Shown here one piece after another: positions 48,827 through 59,453 of a DNA stretch of 64,000 nt (positions within the stretch are counted from its first letter, which is position 1; every line of letters begins with the position of its first letter). The notes below the pieces were generated by a model. That model saw only the letters and a program-made list of their open reading frames with translations, ran no database searches and was not told the origin of the DNA. Source of the DNA: Tanytarsus gracilentus (lineage: Eukaryota; Arthropoda; Insecta; Diptera; Chironomidae); assembly GCA_038502055.1 (NCBI GenBank), contig JAXRKN010000025.1, positions 806,001-870,000 on the forward strand. The letters run 5' to 3'. The position numbers were made by a program, and so were the translations under genes.

Positions 48827-49120
48827 ATGAAGTTTTTGATAATTTTTACTGTAGTCCTTGCGATCATATCGTGTTCGTTGGCGAAAAAAAAACATACTAA
48901 TGAAGAAAATGGTGATCATCAATCCTTGGTTGAAGCATGCCGAGAGCTAAATGGTGGTGGAACTAAAGTTAGATTAGAATTCGACTTAGGTGGCGCTTGC
49001 CGAGGTCAATGCAAGTTGAAGAAAAAGAGAAAATTAATGAAGGCTTCACAAACTCCAGTTAAACAGCCAACAGAAGAAGGTGGTTCTACTTCTGACGCTC
49101 CTTCTGCAGCTGGTATGTAG
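48827..49120 (+). CDS. Small secreted cationic 3-Cys peptide, paralogue 3 (97 aa)
   Basis: The start is ATG at 48827; the GTG just before is ignored. The signal peptide is MKFLIIFTVVLAIISCSLA. The mature part opens with KKKHTNEENGDHQSLVEACR, then GGGTKVRLEFDLGGACRGQC, a basic KLKKKRK stretch, and a longer Ser/Thr/Pro/Gly tail to AAGM. The core of about 20 residues and its three cysteine positions are kept while everything around has diverged. That marks the core as the functional part. It is a single exon, with TATA at 48752 and AATAAA at 49191. It is the most distant of the three paralogues. Confidence 0.78.
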   Translation: MKFLIIFTVVLAIISCSLAKKKHTNEENGDHQSLVEACRELNGGGTKVRLEFDLGGACRGQCKLKKKRKLMKASQTPVKQPTEEGGSTSDAPSAAGM

Positions 49121-49190
49121 TGTCATTGAAACTTTGTTTCTCCAAGAAGTATATGTAAAAGCTGTAATTAATAATTTTAATAATTTTTAA

Positions 49191-49196
49191 AATAAA
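49191..49196 (+). terminator. Polyadenylation signal of secreted peptide gene 3
   Basis: AATAAA about 70 bases after the stop codon. Confidence 0.55.
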
Positions 49197-49199
49197 ATC

Positions 49200-50562
49200 A
49201 TTAACGTTAAGTTGTTCTTCTTGATTTTTTTTAAGTTTTCAGTTTCTTCTTTTATAAAGATGATGAAACTTTTAATCCAAATTGAGGCATTTGATATCTT
49301 TTTTCAAAAACGTAAAATGTTCCCCGATATTTTCTAATAAAAATAAAATTTAATTTATGACGTATACGGAACCTGACGGGTAAATACAGATAGGTGCATA
49401 TATTATAAGATATTTAATTGTAATGATGGCGATTAAAAATTACAAAAAATTTCCATTCAATAATATTTTTTTAACCCTTAGCATAATTATGTGTCCAATA
49501 TTTCATTTAGTAGAAAATTTATGATAAACAATTTACTCTTTAAAATACTTTCCACGAAAGGCTTATAAAAAATGAAAAATTCATAAAGTAGCATGAGGAG
49601 AAAAAGGTTTTATTTTAACTCACAAAACAAATTAACGTATTGGGAGCTACGTGTTAAATTAAGCGCAATGTATGCGCATTTATCACCTGAACAGATGTCA
49701 TCTACGTTTCACAATAATTCATATAAACCTTGTCACTACCAGAAGTTTTTCGAGCTCGATAATGAGCTAAAAAGAGAAGGAAACACTCCACATATATTTT
49801 GTTCATTTCTGACGTATTTGAACAGAATAACAGATAAAAATTTTTTATTATTGATCTAAAATTGCGCTTTCGTTTTCATTTTGATTTCAATGAATATCTA
49901 TATGACCCTCTTTAGACTAAAGTCTGATTGCTCATCAACAGCTTTTCACATATTTTCATTTTGAAGCCTTTTCGGCGATGTTTTGTCATACACAAAACTT
50001 AAGCATGGTAACCGTGAAAAGCGAATGCGATTTATTTATTTTTTGCTAGTTCCATTTTAGTACCGATTTTGCATTCATTTAGAACGCTCATGGTGCTTTA
50101 GAAGATAATTGTAATATTTTTCATTATGACGCGATATTTTTGTATGATGTTGAGGAAAAAAGATACAAAACGGAGATTTGTGATAAGAAGTAGTAAGCCA
50201 AAATTTATTCGGGCACAATCTGGTGACCTTAATTTTTATATTGATGAGAAAAGAAATCATGTAAGTATACAAGCTTAAAAACATTTGCATGTCATGATGC
50301 CGCATATCACTAACTAGTTTTTCTTCAGCGATAGCAATTATTTAAATTATTTTGCGCAAAATAGGAAACTTTCTCTTGAAAGTTTTCGATTAATTCTTTT
50401 TGATCAATAAATATTTACCTTGAGGAAAAAGTTTTCACGATAATATTTAAGAGAGAAAAAAGGTTGACATATATAATGAGCTAAGTTTCGAATTGTATTT
50501 AATATTGATGGGATAATCATGGGATACAAATATAGAAATTTCAGTCGTTTGATGTTGATATA
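49200..50562. other. Intergenic, no supported gene
   Basis: An AT-rich stretch. An open frame at 49593-49859 (88 codons) has no signal peptide, recognised motif or promoter context, and I treat it as chance. No repeats noticed. Confidence 0.5.
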
Positions 50563-50687
50563 TTTAAAATCTAGGGCTGAGAACATCAATATATTGTGGT
50601 CCTTGACGGGCCTTAGTAACAAAGGTAATAACTGGTTTTAAAAAAGAGGACCTGCCTACCTCTACGTTCTCAGCCCTTGTTTAAAAT
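50563..50687. mobile_element. hAT-like MITE, copy 2 (109 bp) with perfect 8-bp target duplication
   Basis: The element spans 50571-50679. Its ends CTAGGGCTGAGAAC and (inverse of the right end) CAAGGGCTGAGAAC match each other and the MITE at 450-567. Perfect 8-bp direct repeats TTTAAAAT lie at 50563-50570 and 50680-50687. The interior differs from copy 1 and lacks its 10-bp tandem units. Confidence 0.8.
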
Positions 50688-50689
50688 TG

Positions 50690-51780
50690 TGTTATGATTT
50701 CCTGAAAGACATCTAAACTCAACCGAATATCTTTAATGGTTTTAAGCAATTTAAAAATTAAAGTAAGGATTAAAACTTTTGGAGGTTTAAGAAAGCTACC
50801 ATACTTTAGAAAAAACTTTATAACTAGTTTTCAGAGGGGTCATAAATAATGGCTTCAAACACTCGATTTCTACGTCCTTTTCTTGTTGAATCATTAAAAA
50901 TAACAACCGATTTGAAAAAATAGTAGTGTAAAAATTACAGTTGTAACACTACTGTTAATTCAAAAAGTGTTCAAGACGAATTACAAATAATTTAAATTCG
51001 TCTTTTGTTAAAAAATAAGTATTGATTTTATTCAATTTTTAATGAATAAATGCAAATTATAAGACATTGATAACAAAATACATTGAAAAATAAAATTATT
51101 TATCGAGAAATTGGAAAAATTATTTTGGTGAAGGGTTTTTTTTAAACGGCCATGATCTCTAATTCAACAGGAATGCTACTACCAAAAAAATTGATTCTTA
51201 GCTTTTTTAGAAGGTTTAAACTTTAAAGACCAAAAATGCGATTGAGCATGAAAAATTTGAAATACAAGGTATGTCATTTTCATGAGTTATGATCGCAAAT
51301 TTTCATTTTTCCCCATAGTGTAACTTCTAAAAAATTATTAATTTTCTAATTTAAAGAAGATTAAGATTTAAAAATTATCTACGTTTATCAATAACAAACT
51401 AAAAGGAAGTTAATCATAAATTCATATCAGATCGATAAATTAACGATATTAATAAATTTTAAAATGAGCTTTCGAAGCTTTTAACGAAATGAAAAAGCAT
51501 TCATCATTCTCTAATGAGCGAGCCACGACTCAACCGTAATAAGGTGTTCTCAAAAAATGAGTGTGAAGTGAATGATCAAAAGTGAAAGTAGGATTTTATC
51601 GCATTTGGTTTAAAATATTGCAATCATAATCTCATTTTTGTTAAGTGATAAAAATTTCATTATGGCAAATAAAGTAAATATACAAATTATTAAGAAAAAT
51701 TTCATGTGTTAAATAATAAAAATGTCATGAATTTAAACTTTTTTGCCAATAAAATGGGGAAGTAAAATTGATTAATGATT
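50690..51780. other. Intergenic, no supported gene
   Basis: AT-rich sequence with only short open frames and nothing recognisable. Confidence 0.5.
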
Positions 51781-51809
51781 GATTGATTGCTGATGGGTAG
51801 CAACACAGA

Positions 51810-53260
51810 ACTTAATCAGGATAGAGTTTTGAAGATTTTTGCAGCACCCCGAAAGACCATCAAACTGCAGTTCTTGTGTGGTGGCGCATCCGACCACAGT
51901 ATCGATGAAAGTCTTGTCATTGAAAGTTGGCAGTCTCACAGTTCAACTTTTCCCTTCACGGAATTTTCGGATTTTTTCCCGGGATAAAAAGAGTAAAAAA
52001 TTTAAAGATTAATTCAACTTAAAAAAAATTGTGCATGACGTCGGGGCGAAAAAATCTTTCATAATTTTTTAAAGAATTTTTCAATACAAAAATATTTTTT
52101 CCTTACTTATAAAATATTCCTCAATCTCAATCATAACTAAAAATTTATCTATCTACTCTAAAGTTTTTTAACCCCTATATGAATCTCAAATTTGTGATCC
52201 TGGGAACTCGGGTTTACAGCTGTGGGACCCAGGATCCTGAAATTTGAGATCTCGAAATTTTCCCAACCACAAATAAAATCTAAATTAAAAAATTTTCTTA
52301 CTCCTATTAACGTTGAGGATTGAAATTTTCGGGAATGGGTCACTCACAGAAATTTAGAAATTCTAAAATTCTGAGAAAATTAAGAAATTCTGCAGAAATT
52401 CTGCAGAAAATAAAAATTTGAGAAATTTTAATTATTTTTTAGAGAAATTCTGCAGAATAAAATCTGAGAATTTGAGAAAATATTGGAATTCTGAGAATAA
52501 AATTGAGAAATTTGCAAAAAATAATCTGAGAATTTGAAAAATCTGAGAAATTTGAGAAAAATAATCTGAGAAATTCTGAGAATAAAATCTGCAGAATTCT
52601 GCAGAATAAATAATCTGCAGAATTTCTGGTAAAATATATATTTTTTTTATTTTTCATAGCATAATCTTTTTTATCTTAAAATATCATTTCTTTTTCTTTT
52701 AGGTTTATTTTTTTTTATAAATCTCTTCCTTAGTTATTTGTCCCTCTCCCTGTAAATTTTTTTGCTTCAATATTAAATTTAAAATATTAAAATTTTGATG
52801 TATTTTTATATTTTTTTCTCTTCTCGTTTTTTTCGCAGATCTTCTGCGAATTTCTTTCCGAATCTCTTCTTTCGTTCTTTTATTCTGGTTTTGAAATAAA
52901 TTTACAAAAATTTATCTCTCGTCTTTTTTTCTGCGATTTCTGCGAATTTCTGTGATTTTCTGCAGATTTCTGTAGAATTTCTGCAGAAATTCTGTCGGCT
53001 GGGTGACCTACACTCAAATTTTCTCATCAGCCAAAAGACCGTCAACACGGCAATTTTTTAGTGGTGGCGCATCCGACCACGGTAAGATGAGAGCTGCTCC
53101 GTTGACATCATTGGAATTTAATTCTCAACTGCTGCTTCATCGCCACATTGATCGGTGAATCGAAAGTCATCAGCCTCGCAAATTGATTTTCCCTTTCCTA
53201 GAATATTTTGGGATTCCCCCGGGATAAAAGAAGTGAAAATTTCAAAAATTAATTTACTTT
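51810..53260. repeat. Composite repeat block, left part
   Basis: Two diverged copies of one segment (about 51840-52010 and 53030-53250) share GTGGTGGCGCATCCGACCAC and an ending like CCCGGGATAAAA. A partial third copy of the 1.7-kb unit described next lies at about 52015-52270, with CTGGGAACTCGGGTTTACAG. The fold-back element at 52338-53008 splits this block. No coding potential is clear; the origin of the family is unknown to me. Confidence 0.6.
52338..53008. mobile_element. Fold-back element with CTGCAGAA-repeat arms (about 670 bp)
   Basis: The left side (52338-52640) is a run of imperfect words such as AGAAATTCTGCAGAA and AATCTGAGAA. The right side (about 52840-52995) carries the inverse words (TTCTGCAGATTTCTG). 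The outer ends are GGTCACTCACAGAAATTT on the left and, inverted, GGTCACCCAGCCGACAGAAT on the right, which match only partly. The layout resembles the fold-back element at 45736, with a different palindromic word. Ends are approximate. Confidence 0.55.
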
Positions 53261-54439
53261 AAAAAATTTTGAGCATGACGCCGGGGCGAAAAAAGCTTTC
53301 AATATTTTTTAAAGCTTTATTTTAATATAAAATTTTTTCCTATACTACAACCCAACTAAACTCAAATTTTTTCATCCCTTTTTCTTAAATTTTTTCCAAC
53401 CCTTGTAAGAATCTCAAATTTGAAATCCTGGGAACCCGGGTTTACAGCTGTGGGACCCAGAATCCCGAAAAATGAGATCTCAAAATTTTCCAGCCCAAAA
53501 ATATCTAAATTTAAAAATTTCTTTCCCTGGACCAAAAAGTCAAAATTTCCAAGTATTTAATAACTTAAAAAAATTTTGGGTAGGACGCCGGGGTGAAAAA
53601 AATTTTTATGATTTTTTTAAGTTGATTTTAATTTAAAAAATTTTTTCCTACGCTTCAAAAGTTTAAACTCAACCCAACTTAAATTTTTTTATCCCATTTC
53701 TCTCAAATTTTTTAAAACCCCTATATAGATCTCAAATTTGGGATCCTGGGAACCCGGGGTTTACAGCTGTGGGACCCAGAATCCCGAAATTTGAGATCTC
53801 AAAATTTTCCCAACCTATAAAAAAATTTCGAGAACTTTTTCCTGGAATTCTATCAGAACTTGATAAAAAATAACAACTTGATGAAAATTCAATGGAACTA
53901 CGGAGTTTTGATGGAATCTCTGCGAACACTTTACTTAAATTTTTATGGAAAATTCCAAAACATTTTCAACAAAATTTATTGGAATTCCAATGAAATTCCG
54001 CTTATTTTTTCAAGTGCCGTTGAATTTTCATCAAGTAATTTTTTTTCTCAAGTTCCGAAAAATTTTAGTAAATTCTATTCAAGTTCCTAAATGTTTCCTA
54101 CAAGCGTTCATTAAATATTTTTAAATTCTCCTACTTTCATATTTCTATACATTTTAAATTTTGAAAAAATCCCTAAATTTTTATCTCTTGCTTTTAACTG
54201 AAATTTCCCTAACTTTAATCAAACACTAAGCTCCTAAATGTTTCCTACAAGCTTCATTACATATTTTTAAATTCTCCTACTTTTATATTTCTATACATTT
54301 TAAATTTTGAAAAAATCCCTAAATTTTTATCTCATGCTTTTAACTGAAATTTCCCTAACTTTATCACATAAACCCTACTTTTGCTACTTTGAAATTTTGT
54401 AATTTAAACGAACAGAAATTCCAGGAAAAAGTTATAACC

Positions 54440-54960
54440 TTTCTAAATAAAACCCACATTTTTCACTTTATAATTTTGAAAAAATTCAATACGAATTCCA
54501 AGGGACAAGCAGACCCTTTCTAAACATTCCAAAATTGAACCCATTTTTGCTAACTAAATAATTTTGAAAAAATTCAATAAGAATTCAAAGGGACAAGCAG
54601 AACCTTTCTAAATTTCTCAAAATTAAACCCACATTTTTTTCACTTTATAATTTTGAAAAAAATTCAATTAGAAATTTAAGGGACAAGCAGACCCTTTCTA
54701 AATTTCTCAAAATTAAACCCACATTTTTTTCACTTTATAATTTTGAAAAAATTCAATTAGAAATTTAAGGGACAAGCAGACCCTTAAATAATATTGAAAA
54801 AATTCAAAACGAATTTCAAGGGACAAGCAGACCCTTTCTAAACATTCCAAAATTGAAACCATTTTTGCTAACTAAATAATTTTGAAAATATTCAATAAGA
54901 ATTCAAAGGGACAAGCAGACCCTTTCTAAATTTCTCAAAATTAAACCCACATTTTTTTCA
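54440..54960. repeat. 88-89 bp satellite array, unit 1
   Basis: The word GGGACAAGCAGACCCTT (with variants) recurs with GGG at 54502, 54590, 54680, 54769, 54820 and 54908. Spacing is 88-90 except one 51-base unit with an internal deletion. Confidence 0.85.
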
Positions 54961-56149
54961 CTTTATAATTTACTTTAAAAAATTTTGAGCATGACGCCGG
55001 GGCGAAAAAACTTTCAATATTTTTTATAGCTTTATTTAAATATAAAATTTTTTTTCCTATACTACAACCCAACTAAACTAAAATTTTTTCATCCCTTTTT
55101 CTTAAATTTTTTCCAACCCTTGTAAGAATCTCAAATTTGGGATCCTGGGAACCCGGGTTTACAGCAGTGGGACCCAGAATCCCGAAAAAAGAGATCTCAA
55201 AATTTTCCAACCCAAAAATATCTAAATTTAAAAATTTCTTTCCCTGGACCAAAAAGTCAAAATTTCCAAGTATTTAACATGATGAAAAATTTTTTTGACC
55301 CGGCGTCCTACCCAAAATTTTTTTAAGTTGATTTTAATTTAAAAAAATTTTTCCTACGCTTCAAAAGTTCAAACTCAACCCAACTTAAATTTTTTTATCC
55401 CATTTCTCTCAAATTTTTTTAAACCCCTATATAGATCTCAAATTTGGGATCCTGGGAACCCGGGATTTACAGCTGTGGGACCCAGAATCCCGAAATTTGA
55501 GATCTCAAAATTTTCCCAAGCTATAAAAAAATTTCGACAACTTTTTCCTGGAATTCTATCAGAACTTGATAAAAAATAACAACTTGATGAAAATTCAATG
55601 GAACTACGGAATTTTGATGGAATCTCTGCGACCACTTTACTTAAATTTTTATGGAAAATTCCAAAACATTTTAAACAAAATTTATTGGAATTCCAATGAA
55701 ATTCCGATTATTTTGTCAAGTGCCGTTGAATTTTCATCAAGTAATTTTTTTTCTCAAGTTCCGAAAAATTTTAGTAAATTCTATTCAAGTTCCTAAATGT
55801 TTCCTACAAGCGTTCATTAAATATTTTTAAATTCTCCTACTTTCATATTTCTATACATTTTAAATTTTGAAAAAATCCCTAAATTTTTATCTCTTGCTTT
55901 TAACTGAAATTTCCCTAACTTTAATCAAACACTAAGCTCCTAAATGTTTCCTACAAGCTTCATTACATATTTTTAAATTCTCCTACTTTTATATTTCTAT
56001 ACATTTTAAATTTTGAAAAAATCCCTAAATTTTTATCTCATGCTTTTAACTGAAATTTCCCTAACTTTATCATATAAACCCTACTTTTGCTACTTTGAAA
56101 TTTTGTAATTTAAACAAACAGAAATTCCAGGAAAAAGTTATAACCTTTC

Positions 56150-56720
56150 TAAATAAAACCCACATTTTTCACTTTATAATTTTGAAAAAATTCAATACGA
56201 ATTCCAAGGGACAAGCAGACCCTTTCTAAACATTCCAAAATTGAACCCATTTTTGCTAACTAAATAATTTTGAAAATATTCAATACGAATTCCAAGGGAC
56301 AAGCAGACCCTTTCTAAACATTCCAAAATTGAACCCATTTTTGCTAACTAAATAATTTTGAAAATATTCAATACGAATTCCAAGGGACAAGCAGACCCTT
56401 TCTAAATTTCTCAAAATTAAACCCACATTTTTTTCACTTTATAATTTTGAAAAAATTCAATTAGAAATTTAAGGGACAAGCAGACCCTTTCTAAATTTCT
56501 CAAAATTAAACCCACATTTTTTTTACTTTATAATTTTGAAAAAATTCAATTAGAAATTTAAGGGACAAGCAGACCCTTTCTAAATGTCTCAAAATTAAAC
56601 CCACATTTTTTTCACTTTATAATTTTGAAAAAATTCAATTAGAAATTTAAGGGACAAGTAGACCCTTTCTAAATTTCTCAAAATTAAACCAACATTTTTT
56701 CTAACTAAATAATTTTGAAA
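56150..56720. repeat. 88-89 bp satellite array, unit 2
   Basis: The word GGGACAAGCAGACCCTTTCT recurs with GGG at 56208, 56296, 56384, 56473, 56562 and 56651, a period of 88 then 89 bases. The first half of each repeat alternates between two versions, one with ATACGAATTCCAA and one with TTAGAAATTTAA before the word. The array is therefore built from two subfamilies. Confidence 0.88.
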
Positions 56721-56724
56721 TGTC

Positions 56725-57385
56725 ATAAAATAAGGGGAAAGAAAAATAAACTAATTAGTTTTAATTAATCAATTAAATATCGTGATCAAAATTTCAGGAA
56801 TTTGGTTTCTTCAACTACTTGAAGAACAAGCATTAAAGCAACACAAATTCAAATTTTAATCATCCTGCTTGGGAGAGAAAAAAACAATAGATTAGTAAAT
56901 TGTCAATAAATATTCTGATAAATGAAGGAACTGAATTTAATTGTTTTAATTTTTTTTAAGTTGCTTCATTTATAATTAAACAATTTTTTAAGTTCGCAAT
57001 TTTTTTGCTTGAACTTAAAAGTTTCGTTTATATGCAAGTTGAAATTTAACTTCGAACTTTCGAATATATTTTTACATATTTTTATGTTAAATAAGCTAAT
57101 GAAATATTTTTTTGCAATAATTTGAAGGAAAAATTTAACATGTTTTATGGAAATTATATGTAATATATTCAATAGTCAATTAGACTTCAATAAATGAGTT
57201 ACAATACATCGATCATTGAATGATAACTTGAATTTATGATTGGCTATTTTCTAAATTTAATCACGAACTAAATAACCATTTAGTTAATCAAGGAAAAATA
57301 TAACTGTTAATAAGTCAATTCAGACTTTAAATTATTAATGTTTGAAATTAAAGATTCTTTCAATTATGGAAAATTTTTAGTCAAC
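56725..57385. other. Intergenic, no supported gene
   Basis: AT-rich; must include the 3' UTR of the minus-strand gene to the right. Nothing else seen. Confidence 0.45.
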
Positions 57386-57901
57386 TTATAATCGCGCATT
57401 AAGGTTACATGGCCTGAATAATTTTTTAATGATGGCCATTTTCATGTCAGTTCTGACTTTCGGCCACAAATTATCATAATTTCGATTCAATGATCGATTG
57501 AATTTTCCAGAAATCCCATGAAACTTGAATTTCGGTTTTTCATGTCGCCAATATCGAATGCTCACTGCCCATGTATCATGGTAATTAACCTTCTCAACAA
57601 AATCGATCGTAAACTCTAAACAAGACAAATGGATAGAGAGCATTCCCGTCTTAAGAGTCTTGTTTGGTGCCGTCATAACGTAACTTCCTTCAAAATTTAA
57701 TGGTTTCAAAGTTCCAAACAAACGAACGCAATTCGTGGTCCGGACTTTTGTTACGATCATTTTGAAGTCCATCATGTTTAACGGCCCAACAATACTTAAA
57801 GAAGAATTTCCGAACACATACTTAACGTTTTCAGTTGCTGCAGTTCGCCCCGGCTCCTCGTTCGATTCGTCATACAATCGATATCCTAAACCATCGCCAA
57901 C
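57386..57901 (-). CDS. Terminal exon of a probable JHBP/takeout-like secreted protein (partial)
   Basis: The exon opens at 57901 right after an acceptor (TTTTTTATAG) in phase 0. It reads VGDGLGYRLYDESNEEPG and runs 172 codons to a TAA at 57386. Alternating short beta-strand-like segments follow: SLSIVGPLNMMDFKMIV, LKPLNFEGSYVM, and GMLSIHLSCLEFTIDF. Near the end, ISGKFNRSLNRNYDNLWPKV leads into a basic amphipathic helix. This order (strands, 'LNFEGSY', then an N-rich 'LNxNxxxLWPxV' helix) is like the C-terminal two thirds of insect juvenile-hormone-binding/takeout proteins, which carry hydrophobic ligands. Upstream exons with the signal peptide should lie at higher coordinates, but I could not fix them. 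The family call rests on pattern only. Confidence 0.5.
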   Translation of the reverse strand, partial: VGDGLGYRLYDESNEEPGRTAATENVKYVFGNSSLSIVGPLNMMDFKMIVTKVRTTNCVRLFGTLKPLNFEGSYVMTAPNKTLKTGMLSIHLSCLEFTIDFVEKVNYHDTWAVSIRYWRHEKPKFKFHGISGKFNRSLNRNYDNLWPKVRTDMKMAIIKKLFRPCNLNARL

Positions 57902-58452
57902 CTATAAAAAATTTAAAATTGTTGTTTTAAAAATAATTCAACATTCAAAGTTTTAAATCAATAAAATATTTGAGTCCAAAGCCATTTAGTTTAACTTAGA
58001 TCCCACTTTTCAGACTAATAAACTTTATAAACTTAGGCTACTTAATTTTTTAATCTCTGAACAGTCATTACAATAAATAAAACAAGATGGGTTTCGATAA
58101 TTGATAAGAGTTTCTGCTACCACAAGTTCAACGAGAGACATAAAATTTAAACCATTAGGTTGTAGAATATTATCAAGGTCAACTAACTGACAAGAACATG
58201 GACGCAATGTAACAAGAAATAGCGAGCAATATGATCAGAGCATAGGCAAACGCCTAGCCTGCAAAATTACCAGTTAAAGAAAGTGAAACAAGCTAGTCAA
58301 AAATTAATTTCTTAGGCATTGACAGTGTGATAAAAATTGGTCAACAAGTAGAGCTTACTGAAAATTATGGAACTTTGAAAATTATATTTAAATTTTATTT
58401 GATTCATTTAATTTTCGTTTGGCGCCCAAAAAAGTTCAAACAATTAATTATG
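57902..58452. other. Probable intron or upstream region of the JHBP-like gene
   Basis: An open frame at 58025-58207 on the minus strand follows a possible acceptor (CTTGTCAG), but its protein resembles nothing I know and does not fit the JHBP N-terminus. I leave it uncalled. Confidence 0.35.
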
Positions 58453-58589
58453 AAATGTCATTTGTCAATTAAACTACGGTAAGGACGGAAGCTGCGTTGG
58501 TTTGCGTCTGACCAGGGTCGAAAGATACCTAAGAGCTATCACTTTGTAAAATAACAATACCAATACCAAATGTCATTTGTCAATTAAAC
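58453..58589 (+). mobile_element. Very short truncated non-LTR retroposon (93 bp) with perfect 22-bp target duplication
   Basis: Identical 22-base direct repeats (AAATGTCATTTGTCAATTAA then AC) lie at 58453-58474 and 58568-58589. The 93 bases between carry GACGGAAGCTGCGTTGG, TTGCGTCTG and GTCGAAAGA, matching the 3' end of the minus-strand insertion at 32052-32494, and end in a simple tail AACAATACCAATACC. The perfect duplication implies a recent event. Confidence 0.85.
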
Positions 58590-59265
58590 CATCAAAAACT
58601 CAGGAAAACTCATTAGATTGATCTCAAATCTATCGCCATACAGTGAAGTGCAACTAGCAAAATTTTTTTAGCTTTTATCTTGGATAAAAGTTTTAAAAAA
58701 GAGTGAAAGCATGAAGAAAATTTTAAAGGTTTTCAATGTAAATTCATCAAAACTTCGAGCGGAAATTCCTAAAATTAAACTGAATCAAAAAAAGCAACAA
58801 TCACGATAAATTCTCAACAACTCGAAAATCTCAGTATTCTCCATTAGATTAATCAATTAAAAAATGTTGCCCGCCCATTATGAAATTCAAAATTTTATTC
58901 TGAATAATTTACACACTTCGCAGAATGACGCCAATTTCAAATAAATATTTCATCAACCACAAAAGACTCGATTGAGCAATCAAAATCTAATCGCAACTTT
59001 ATTGTTTGTGGTTTCAGAAGAAAGAGTAAGGACAGAATTTAAATAAGGAAAACGTTTTATTAAGTAAAATTTCATGATCAACTAGACATCACTACTACAC
59101 AATATTTCTTCAAAAAGTAGCTATTACAACTAGATTATAAACATATAAAAATTATAGCTTTTGGTCTCTTTGTGACTTTTTGAGCTTACAACTTTCTAAC
59201 GAAAATTTTTTAAAACGGAAGAAAAATAAAATTGGCAGTAAACGATTCCATGAAGAGAACCAACA
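58590..59265. other. Intergenic or intron, no supported gene
   Basis: AT-rich sequence without recognisable features. Confidence 0.4.
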
Positions 59266-59269
59266 TGAA

Positions 59270-59440
59270 ACTGAGCATCAACCTACATCAAAGCCAATCA
59301 ATTCCTGCTCAAGAAGAGACATGAATGAGAAATGGACATTATGGTTGTCTGTGGTCATGACTCGAGAAATTCTATACAGATCTTCAAAGCTATTATCTTG
59401 CAAAAACCTAGATTCTCTAGCTGGTCCAAGGGCCGGGTTC
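59270..59440 (+). mobile_element. Hairpin-ended element, copy G (decayed internal fragment)
   Basis: It contains diverged family words in the right order: GAGAAATGGACATTATGGTT, GTCATGACTCGA, AAAGCTATTATCTTGCAAAAA and TCTCTAGCTGGTCCAAGGGC. These match the interior of copies B-E. Both terminal hairpins are missing. Confidence 0.5.
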
Positions 59441-59453
59441 GCATAGAAAATTC

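Larger units (their letters stand above)
53260..56720. repeat. Tandem duplication of a 1.7-kb repeat unit
   Basis: Unit 1 (about 53260-54967) and unit 2 (about 54968-56720) match nearly base for base at an offset of about 1706. For example ATTCTATCAGAACTTGATAA occurs at both 53847 and 55553. Each unit has two GC-rich islands (CTGGGAACCCGGGTTTACAG with an inverse-like partner GGGACCCAGAATCCC), a middle AT-rich part, and an 88-89 bp satellite array at its right end. Short open frames inside (for example 53860-54090 and 55566-55796) are duplicated chance frames. Confidence 0.85.

Noticed and set aside
49593..49859. 88-codon open frame right of the peptide cluster, considered as a fifth member
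   Set aside because: No signal peptide, no core motif, no TATA/AATAAA layout like the others.
53732..55796. Duplicated open frames in the 1.7-kb units
   Set aside because: They recur because the DNA is duplicated; the predicted proteins are translated repeat with no motif.
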